This document shows positions 38,508 to 45,080 of a DNA stretch of 45,080 bases, in pieces. A program made the position numbers and the translations under genes. The DNA is taken from the NCBI GenBank assembly GCA_903887045.1, contig CAISOD010000041.1:1-45080 (forward strand), given 5' to 3'. This DNA comes from an uncultured Gammaproteobacteria bacterium. Lineage in GTDB: Bacteria > Pseudomonadota > Gammaproteobacteria > Pseudomonadales > Pseudohongiellaceae. The notes beneath the pieces are model-generated. The model saw only the letters and a program-made list of their open reading frames with translations. It did not search any database and was not told the origin of the DNA. Within the stretch, counting starts at the first letter, position 1. Every line of letters starts with the position of its first letter.

Positions 38508-39731
38508 TTACACCACAGCGCCGATCTGGAAAATGGGCATATACATGGCAATCATGAGCCCGCCTACAAGCACGCCGAGGACGGCCATGATCAGTGGTTC
38601 CATCATCGCAGTCAGACCATCAACCGCGTTGTCGACTTCAGCCTCGTAGAAGGTGGCACACTTATCGAGCATTGCATCCAGCGCGCCGGACTCCTCCCCG
38701 ATCGATACCATCTGCAGAATCATGATCGGAAACAATTGGGCGGCACGCAGCGAATAGGTCAGCTGTTGGCCTGTGGTGACGTCGTCACGGACTTTCATCA
38801 AGGCATTGCGGTACACAACGTTGCCAGTGGCGCCTGCGCACGACGCCAGTGCATCCGGCAGCGGCACACCTGCTGCGAAGGTGGTGGCCAGCGTACGGGT
38901 AAAGCGGGCCAATGATGATTTCTCCAGGATCTTGCCGATGACAGGCAGCTTGAGTGAGAACCTTTCAACCCCCTCGCGGAACTGCCTGGAGCGGTGACCG
39001 GCTTCCTTGAATGCCCAGCTGCCTGCCACGATAACGCCGACGGCGTAGTACCAATACGCAATGGCGAAGTCGGAAATCTTCATGACGAACTGGGTGAACA
39101 CCGGCAGTTCGGCGCCAAAGCTCGAAAAGGTTTCAGCGAACTGCGGGACGACTTTCACCAACAGAATGCCGGTAACAATCAGAGCAATACTCAGAACGGT
39201 GATCGGATAGTTCATCGCTTTCTTGATCTTGGATTTCAGCGCTTCCGATTTTTCCTTGTAGGTGGCAAGGCGGTCGAGCATGGTTTCCAGCGCGCCTGAT
39301 TGTTCGCCGGCATCCACCAGGTTGCAGAACAGTTCGTCGAACTGGCGTGGATGTTTGCGGATCGATTCAGCGAAGTTGGTGCCTGCCGATACGTCATCAC
39401 GGATCTGCATGACAATTTCACGCATGCTGGGGTTTTCCAGGCCCTCGCCGACAATTTCGAACGACTGCACCAACGGAATGCCGGCCTTCATCATGGTTGC
39501 CAATTGCCGAGTGAACACCGCAATGTCCATCGGCTTGATCGGCTTCTTGCTGCCAAACATGTCGCCCGATTTCTTGCTGATCTTGTCGGTACGGATTCCC
39601 TGCTTGCGTAATTGTGCTTTGACAGCAGCAATGTTGGGGCCGGCGACCTCACCCTTCATCACGTTGCCGCGGGTGTCCTTGCCGGACCATTTGAACACGT
39701 CCATTTTCTTTTTTGCTGCTATGGCTGCCAT
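38508..39731 (-). CDS. pilC: Type IV pilus inner-membrane platform protein
   Basis: PilC is the GspF-type inner membrane platform that couples the PilB motor to pilin assembly. The 407-residue protein has two homologous GspF repeats: AVFTRQLATMMKAGIPLVQSF near 70 and ARFTRTLATTFAAGVPLPDAL near 275, each followed by GEQSGALETMLDRLA or GEESGALDAMLDKCA. Three membrane spans are present, the last near the C-terminus (LIMAVLGVLVGGLMIAMYMP). It starts 27 bases after pilB stops. Confidence 0.97.
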   Translation of the reverse strand: MAAIAAKKKMDVFKWSGKDTRGNVMKGEVAGPNIAAVKAQLRKQGIRTDKISKKSGDMFGSKKPIKPMDIAVFTRQLATMMKAGIPLVQSFEIVGEGLENPSMREIVMQIRDDVSAGTNFAESIRKHPRQFDELFCNLVDAGEQSGALETMLDRLATYKEKSEALKSKIKKAMNYPITVLSIALIVTGILLVKVVPQFAETFSSFGAELPVFTQFVMKISDFAIAYWYYAVGVIVAGSWAFKEAGHRSRQFREGVERFSLKLPVIGKILEKSSLARFTRTLATTFAAGVPLPDALASCAGATGNVVYRNALMKVRDDVTTGQQLTYSLRAAQLFPIMILQMVSIGEESGALDAMLDKCATFYEAEVDNAVDGLTAMMEPLIMAVLGVLVGGLMIAMYMPIFQIGAVV

Positions 39732-39758
39732 AGTGTCAGTTCCGGTGAATCGTAGTGG

Positions 39759-41495
39759 TCATGACGTGATGCGGTTGGCCTCGGCGAGGCTGGTATGTCC
39801 CTGTGCCACCTTCATCAGTGCCGAGGTGCGCAGGTTGTTGTAACCCTCTGCACGGGCCATGTCGGCAATTTGGAGCGAACTGCCGTCGTCCATGATTATG
39901 CGAGCGATCTTTTCGGTTATGGGCACAACTTCGTACACGCCAACCCGCCCTTTGTAGCCATCATTGCAGCGATCACAGCCTACCGCGCCGAACAACTGCA
40001 TGTGCTGCAGTTGTTCTTCAGTGAAACCTTCCTTCAACAGGATGCGGGGCGGCAGTCGCAGTGGCTTCTTGCAATGGCTGCAGAGCCGACGGGCGAGCCG
40101 TTGCGCGATGATCAGCGAGATCGAAGTGGCAAGGTTGTAGGATGGAATTCCCATGTTGCGCAGACGTGTCAGTGTTTCCGGTGCGCTGTTGGTGTGCAGC
40201 GTCGACAACACCAGGTGGCCTGTCTGCGAGGCCTTGATGGCGATTTCGGCGGTTTCCAGGTCGCGTATCTCGCCCACCATCACCACGTCAGGGTCCTGCC
40301 GCAGGAAAGAGCGCAACGCAGTGGCAAAGGTCAGCCCCACTTTCACGTTCACGGCCACCTGGTTGACGCCTTCAAGGTTGATTTCAACCGGGTCCTCAGC
40401 GGTCGAGATATTGCGCTCGTGCGTGTTGAGGATATTGAGGCCGGTATAGAGTGATACCGTCTTGCCGGAGCCGGTAGGCCCGGTGACGAGAATCAGTCCC
40501 TGCTGCTGATGCAACGCATTGAGATACAGCTGCTTCTGCGATGGCTCATAGCCCAGCATGTCGATACCCAGCTGCGCACTGCTGGCGTCGAGTATGCGCA
40601 TCACGATCTTTTCGCCCCACAAGGTAGGCAGTGTGTTGACGCGGAAATCGATCGACTTGGTGCGCGACAGTTTCAGCTTGATACGGCCGTCCTGCGGCAC
40701 GCGCTTCTCGGCAATATCCATGCTCGACATGATCTTGATGCGCGAACAGATGCGGTTCGCAATGTTGAGTGGCGGCCGGGTGACCTCCTTCAGGATGCCG
40801 TCGATGCGAAAACGTACGCGGTAGATTTTTTCATAGGGTTCGATGTGGACGTCGGAGCCGCCTGATTTCATGAGGTCAACCAGGATCTTGTTGACGAAGC
40901 GCACGATCGGCGTTTCGCCTTCATTCTTGCCGTCGTCGTCAGCAGCAAGGGTGGCGGTTTCGTCGACCAATTCGATGTCGAAATCATCCAGCTCCATTTG
41001 CTGCAGATAGTCGAATTTGCCGGCTTCTTCCTGTGCGCTGTTCACCAGTGATTCGATCAGCAGGTTCAGCTTGTCGTCTTCAACGACCACGAGATCGACA
41101 GAACAACCGGCATTGAACTTGATCTCGTCGATGCCGGTCTGGTTGGATGGATCCGACACCGCAAGGAACATCTTGTGGCCCTTTTTCAGGACCGGCAGCA
41201 TGTTGTGTTTGAGCAGCAGCTTGCCGTCGACCAGTGCCAGCGGGAACTGCATCGTGTCCATCGCGGCCAGATCAAGCAAGGGCAGGCCGAATTCCTGGCT
41301 GGCGGTGCGGGCCACCAGCTTGCTGTCGATCAGGCGGTTTTTGACGAGGTGCCGCAGCAGCGGGGTGCCGTTCTTGTCGGCAGCACTGAAGGCAGCGAGG
41401 GCCACTTCGCGTTCGAGCAGGTTCTCCGAAACCAATAGCCTGGCCAGGCCAGTGATGGTCGCTTCCGGTCTACTTTGATGGGTGAACTGTTGCAT
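39759..41495 (-). CDS. pilB: Type IV pilus extension ATPase
   Basis: PilB is the hexameric ATPase that powers pilus extension. The 578-residue protein has an N-terminal GspE-N domain (1-150), the catalytic domain with Walker A GPTGSGKTVS near 340, an Asp box AEDPVEI, Walker B DPDVVMVGEIRD near 402, and a His box with LSTLHTNSAPETL. A tetra-cysteine zinc motif, CSHCKKP and CDRCNDGY, lies near 475-515. The gene heads a minus-strand pilBCD-coaE-yacG run. pilA, usually next to pilB, is absent. Confidence 0.97.
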   Translation of the reverse strand: MQQFTHQSRPEATITGLARLLVSENLLEREVALAAFSAADKNGTPLLRHLVKNRLIDSKLVARTASQEFGLPLLDLAAMDTMQFPLALVDGKLLLKHNMLPVLKKGHKMFLAVSDPSNQTGIDEIKFNAGCSVDLVVVEDDKLNLLIESLVNSAQEEAGKFDYLQQMELDDFDIELVDETATLAADDDGKNEGETPIVRFVNKILVDLMKSGGSDVHIEPYEKIYRVRFRIDGILKEVTRPPLNIANRICSRIKIMSSMDIAEKRVPQDGRIKLKLSRTKSIDFRVNTLPTLWGEKIVMRILDASSAQLGIDMLGYEPSQKQLYLNALHQQQGLILVTGPTGSGKTVSLYTGLNILNTHERNISTAEDPVEINLEGVNQVAVNVKVGLTFATALRSFLRQDPDVVMVGEIRDLETAEIAIKASQTGHLVLSTLHTNSAPETLTRLRNMGIPSYNLATSISLIIAQRLARRLCSHCKKPLRLPPRILLKEGFTEEQLQHMQLFGAVGCDRCNDGYKGRVGVYEVVPITEKIARIIMDDGSSLQIADMARAEGYNNLRTSALMKVAQGHTSLAEANRITS

Positions 41496-41620
41496 GCTTG
41501 AGCGGGGCCGTGCCGATTTGCCGTGGCACCCGGAAAGGCTGCTTTCGAAGACTTGCCGAGCTTTCGAGTAGTGTAATAGAACTTTGTGAGTTTTCTAGGA
41601 AATCCCTTGATGGAGGCTCC

Positions 41621-41638
41621 AGACTATGGGCATAGTCT
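41621..41638. promoter_or_regulatory. Palindrome AGACTATG-GG-CATAGTCT
   Basis: Perfect 8-bp half-sites (41621-41628 and 41631-41638) around a 2-base centre lie in the 221-base divergent region of pilB and the glycosyltransferase gene, 79 bases before the latter. The form suggests an operator for a dimeric regulator. GCTTTCGA is also directly repeated at 41541 and 41560. I see no convincing sigma70 promoter in this region. Confidence 0.45.
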
Positions 41639-41716
41639 CAAACCATCGCGGGCCCGGTTTTCCACTCGCGGAAAAGATTGTCTGGAAAGAAGACGCGAAG
41701 AAGACAGGAGCCAAAT

Positions 41717-42580
41717 GTGACGCCATGCGATGCACTATCCATCGTGATGCCGGCCAAGAACGAGGCCGTCAATCTGCAGAAACTGCTGCCATTGTTGCAG
41801 GCCACGTTGCCAGGCGCCGAACTCATCGTGGTCAACGACGGCTCTACCGACAATACCGTGGCACTGTGTGAAGCGCTTGGCGTCAGAGTGGTAAGCCATC
41901 AGTACAGCAAGGGCAATGGCGCCAGCATCAAGAGCGGCGCCCGTCACGCCAGCCGCGACACCGTGGTGTTCATGGACGGTGACGGCCAACACAAGCCGGC
42001 AGACATCCTGCGGCTGTACGCGGTCTTTTGTCAGGGCCATGACATGGTGATCGGTGCCCGCAGCGCCGCCACCCAGGCCAGTGTGGGCAGGCTCGTGGCC
42101 AATACGCTGTACAACAGGCTGTCGAGCTGGATGGCGAACCAGACGATCCGCGATCTCACCTCCGGCTTCCGTATCGTCAACCGCCGGAAATTCCTCAAGT
42201 TCCTTTACCTGTTGCCCAACGGCTTCTCGTATCCGACCACGATTACGATGTCGTTTTTCCGCGCAGGCTATTCAGTGGCCTATGTCGACATTGAAGCGGG
42301 CAAACGCGAGGGCAAGAGTCACATCAACCTGCTGAAGGATGGCATGCGCTTCTTCCTGATCATCTTCAAGATCGGCACGCTCTACTCTCCATTGAAAATC
42401 TTTGTGCCGATTGCGGCCGGCTTCTTCGGCCTCGGAGTGGCCTACTATCTGTACACGTTCTTCAATTTCCACACCTTCACCAACATGAGCGCTGTGCTGT
42501 TCATCACGGCTGTCATCGTGTTTCTGATCGGTTTGGTGTCGGAGCAGGTGACAACACTGATCTACAAGGATTCCGAGTGA
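41717..42580 (+). CDS. Membrane-bound family 2 glycosyltransferase
   Basis: A 287-residue GT2 enzyme. The GT-A domain has LSIVMPAKNEAVNLQ near the start, ELIVVNDGSTDNT near 35, the nucleotide-sugar metal motif VVFMDGDGQHKPAD near 83, and SGFRIVNRR near 157. Two membrane spans follow in the last 75 residues, as in enzymes that transfer sugars to polyprenyl phosphate. AGGAG (41706-41710) six bases before GTG 41717 decides the start over the more upstream TTG. The acceptor is unknown; glycolipid, O-antigen modification or pilin glycosylation are possible. A DUF1080 gene follows. Confidence 0.86.
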   Translation: MTPCDALSIVMPAKNEAVNLQKLLPLLQATLPGAELIVVNDGSTDNTVALCEALGVRVVSHQYSKGNGASIKSGARHASRDTVVFMDGDGQHKPADILRLYAVFCQGHDMVIGARSAATQASVGRLVANTLYNRLSSWMANQTIRDLTSGFRIVNRRKFLKFLYLLPNGFSYPTTITMSFFRAGYSVAYVDIEAGKREGKSHINLLKDGMRFFLIIFKIGTLYSPLKIFVPIAAGFFGLGVAYYLYTFFNFHTFTNMSAVLFITAVIVFLIGLVSEQVTTLIYKDSE

Positions 42581-42657
42581 AGCCGGCTTGCAGTAACAGC
42601 TACCAACCAACAACACCATTGCAGCACTGCTGCATCACTACCAAAGAGGAGAGACCC

Positions 42658-43236
42658 ATGCGTATCAAGACAGCAATACTTGCACTGGCAGCAACGCTGC
42701 TGCTGGTCCCAGCGCTGCAGACCAGTGCTGCCGACGAAAGCTGGATCAACATGTCAGGCAGTTTCGATGGCTGGCGTCAGCTCGGTGATGCCAACTGGCG
42801 TATTGAGAATGGCGAGTTTGTAGCCGACGGCGGTCGCGGCTTTCTGGTGACACAGGAGTCGTTCACCGACATGCACATCAAGCTGGAGTTCTATGCCAAC
42901 GACGGCAAGGCCAACAGCGGTGTGTATTTCCGCATCAACAATCCCGACAGCATCACTGATTCCACTGCGTACGAAGCCAACATCATCGACGAGCGTCCTG
43001 ACCAGAGCGGCCGTACCGGCGGTATTCCGCATTACGGCCCTCCAGGCGAGATAGTCAATGCCGGCGGCAAATGGAATACCTATGACATCACAGTGCAGGG
43101 CGATCACATCGTGGTGGTGATCAACGACATCAAGACGGTAGACATCCACGATTCCACCCACAAGAGTGGCCCGCTGGCGCTGCAGTATGCGGCAGGCACC
43201 ATCAAGTTCCGCAACGTGCAGTTGATGAAGTTGTAG
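42658..43236 (+). CDS. Exported DUF1080 (3-keto-disaccharide hydrolase-like) protein
   Basis: A 192-residue protein with a signal peptide (about 1-24, ending TSAADE). The remainder is a DUF1080 beta-sandwich domain: NWRIENGEFVADGG near 40, KLEFYANDGKANSGVYFRI near 70, YEANIIDERPDQSGRTGG near 100, and GKWNTYDITVQGDHIVVVIN. Members fold like a concanavalin-type lectin/glucanase; some are 3-keto-glycoside hydrolases, others probably bind sugar. The frame opens at 42577, but AGAGGAGAG just before ATG 42658 sets the start. It follows the glycosyltransferase by 77 bases and may be co-transcribed. Confidence 0.85.
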   Translation: MRIKTAILALAATLLLVPALQTSAADESWINMSGSFDGWRQLGDANWRIENGEFVADGGRGFLVTQESFTDMHIKLEFYANDGKANSGVYFRINNPDSITDSTAYEANIIDERPDQSGRTGGIPHYGPPGEIVNAGGKWNTYDITVQGDHIVVVINDIKTVDIHDSTHKSGPLALQYAAGTIKFRNVQLMKL

Positions 43237-43285
43237 GCAGCACTCCTGCGGGTGCTCTCAGCCATCGAGCGTACTGCGTACCCCG

Positions 43286-44758
43286 CTAAGCCAGTTGCTG
43301 CATGCTGTAGGGCTTCTTCAGCAGAGGATTCGTGAAGCGCCCGGCATAGGTGCGGGCCAGTGTTTCGTCGGCATAGCCCGATGTGTGCAGCACTTTCAGG
43401 TGTAGCCGTTGTGTCAGAGCGTTCGCTGCCATTGCATAACCATTAGCGCGCCGGGCATCACAACATCGGTGAACAGCAGTGCTACATCCGGATTCTGTTC
43501 CAGCACTTGCAGCCCTTGTTCGCTGTCACTGGCTGTCAGCACCCGATAGCCGAGGCGGCTCAGGCGCTGCTGCGCCAGCTCCAGCAGGCCTGACTCATCG
43601 TCAACCACCAGAATTGTTTCCGTGCCGGTATTTGCAGCATGGTTCGTTGCTGCTGCAATCGAGTCGGTGACCGATTGGGGGCGCGCACGTGGCAGCGTGA
43701 TGGAGCGTTCGATCAAGGCGCGCATCGAATCGATCAAGTGATCAAGATTGCTGACGACGCTGAGCCCTGGCTGTGTGCGCGCAAAGCCAAGCAGCTGTTG
43801 AGTGAGATTGACAGCGCGGTTGGTAACGGCAAGCAGGCTGTCGATCCGTTCCTTTGCCGCGTTCTTGTTGCGCAGCTGTGCTTCCAGCAGTTCAAGGTTG
43901 CCCAGGATGATGCCGAGGATATTGTTGAAATCGTGGGCAATGCCGCCGGTGAGTTGGCCGACGGCTTCCATTTTCTGCCCGCGATGCAGCGCTTTTTCTG
44001 ACTGCTTCTTCTGGGTCTGGTCGAGAATGAATCCTGCGATACGCAGCAATCGCAGGAGTCCTCGCGGTCTTCCGGGATTATCTTGTCGAGCCATGAATCC
44101 ATATCAGTCCATTCATGGATGCTGTAGCCAAGGATGCGCGGCGAGTTGGGTGACACATAGGTGAAACGGTTGGTGGTGAGATCGAATTCCCAGCTGATGC
44201 CGTTTATGCTGTTGAGCAGGTTCTGCAGCTGGTCATGTTGTTCCTGCAGGGTGATTTCCATCTGCTTGCGGCGCGTAATGTCGATGGTTACCGCCAGTAC
44301 ACTGGTGACGGTGCCGGCATCATTGCGGAACGGCAATGCAAATGTTTCCAGCCAGATATGTCTGCCATCCAGACTTTTGCCGCTGAATTGCAGAGTGCAG
44401 TTTTAGCCGGCAAAAGCGCGGGCATGGAGGATGTCGAGGCCGGCACGGCGTATGGCGACTTGCAGATCGGCGGACTGCGCACTACCTGCCAGCAGGAGGT
44501 CGGTGGGCGATTGGTTGTTGGTTAGCTCTTGCAGGCTGACATCGAGGCCTGCCTCTCGGTAGTAACAGCATTCCAGCGCGGCGTAATAGCCGGCGAACTG
44601 GAAGGCATGACGCCATTTCAACTGCAACACCACCGGCTCCAGTGCCTCGGAGGCGCGGCTGGCAATGCTGCCGCCAGCCACAGCATGGCGAATACCACCA
44701 CCGCAGTGACGGGCGGGCGTACTGAGGTCGTGGGCAATAGCGATCCGTTAAGCTGCAT
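43286..44758 (-). pseudogene. Decayed NMT1/THI5-PAS-histidine kinase-receiver protein
   Basis: Pieces of one hybrid sensor lie in order on the minus strand but in three frames. A signal-peptide start at ATG 44758 (VVFAMLWLAAALPA) shifts near 44655 into VVLQLKWRHAFQFAGYYAALE, typical of an NMT1/THI5 substrate-binding domain, which ends at TAA 44403-44405. The same frame resumes with PAS sequence (SLDGRHIWLE, AVTIDITRRKQME, GYSIHEWTDMDSW). A shift near 44060 leads to MEAVGQLTGGIAHDFNN, the phosphorylated His region. The ATPase domain is absent; the frame runs into a receiver (ETILVVDDESG, LLFTDVVMPG), then a last shift before NGYAMAA and LLKKPYS, stopping at 43286. At least three frame breaks and large deletions make it non-functional. 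Confidence 0.9.
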
Positions 44759-44759
44759 G

Positions 44760-45080
44760 TCAGGCAAACAACATCGAAAAGTCGATTGCCCGCACATGTT
44801 TGGTGAGGGCGCCGATCGAAATGTAGTCAACTCCGGTTTCTGCCACTGCTACCAGACTATGGTCATCAAGGCCGCCAGAGGCCTCCAGGCGTGCACGTCC
44901 ACGCGTTTGCTCCACGGCCACCCGGATCTGGTCGAGGCTGAAGTTGTCGAGCATCACGATGTCGGCTGCCGCTGCCAATGCTTCTTCGAGCTCGGCCAGC
45001 GTTTGTACTTCCACCTCTACCTGCACGCCCGGGCTCGCCTGGCGCGCAGTGGTAACCGCGGCCGTTACACCACCGCAGGC
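44760..45080 (-). CDS. nadC: Nicotinate-nucleotide pyrophosphorylase, 3' part
   Basis: NadC makes nicotinate mononucleotide from quinolinate in NAD synthesis. The gene enters from beyond the right edge; the last 106 codons are here. [20 protein letters not shown] and [16 protein letters not shown], then RARLEASGG and [21 protein letters not shown] are the family's C-terminal barrel motifs, including the phosphate-binding segments. It ends two bases before the start of the decayed sensor kinase. nadC beside pil genes is a conserved gammaproteobacterial arrangement. Confidence 0.95.
   Translation of the reverse strand, partial: ACGGVTAAVTTARQASPGVQVEVEVQTLAELEEALAAAADIVMLDNFSLDQIRVAVEQTRGRARLEASGGLDDHSLVAVAETGVDYISIGALTKHVRAIDFSMLFA

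Noticed and set aside
41524-41543. Sigma54-like TGGCAC...GC element between pilB and the glycosyltransferase gene
   Set aside because: The distance between the GG and GC elements is one base too long, and sigma54 spacing is strict.

Overview
The window comes from a gammaproteobacterium with moderately high GC. The evidence is a complete division and cell wall (dcw) cluster in gammaproteobacterial order, a class A RNase P RNA upstream of mraZ, lpxC-M23 peptidase-secA-argJ-mutT behind ftsZ, and a nadC/pilBCD/coaE/yacG neighbourhood of the kind found in Pseudomonas and relatives. I do not assign a genus.

Region 1 (1-2484): a thioredoxin-fold protein, rsmI, rnpB, and a long mraZ leader with hairpins, a promoter and MraZ-type operator repeats. 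Region 2 (2485-21569): mraZ, rsmH, ftsL, ftsI, murE, murF, mraY, murD, ftsW, murG, murC, ddl, ftsQ, ftsA, ftsZ, lpxC and a LytM/M23 envelope peptidase, all on the plus strand and mostly joined by 4-8 base overlaps. Together they make lipid II from UDP-MurNAc-peptides, flip and polymerise it at the septum, and start lipid A synthesis. Region 3 (21715-27255): secA, argJ, mutT (TTG start) and a SAM methyltransferase.

Region 4 (27277-36753) is accessory. It holds a secreted PQQ- and haem-dependent alcohol dehydrogenase (minus strand), a proline-rich exported protein, a very large TonB-dependent receptor, an exported protein with a TonB C-terminal-like domain, and a decayed hybrid sensor kinase. 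Region 5 (36787-41495, minus strand): yacG, coaE and the type IV pilus genes pilD, pilC and pilB. Region 6 (41717-45080): a family 2 glycosyltransferase and an exported DUF1080 protein on the plus strand, then a second decayed hybrid sensor kinase and the 3' part of nadC on the minus strand. No pilA is present between pilB and nadC.

The most notable observations are the two independently broken sensor kinases, one with a 14-bp perfect inverted repeat exactly at a frame break; the free-standing TonB-domain protein beside the giant receptor, with an inverted repeat around its possible promoter; and several short regulatory-looking repeats in the dcw/lpxC region. No CRISPR array, tRNA, insertion sequence or prophage was recognised.
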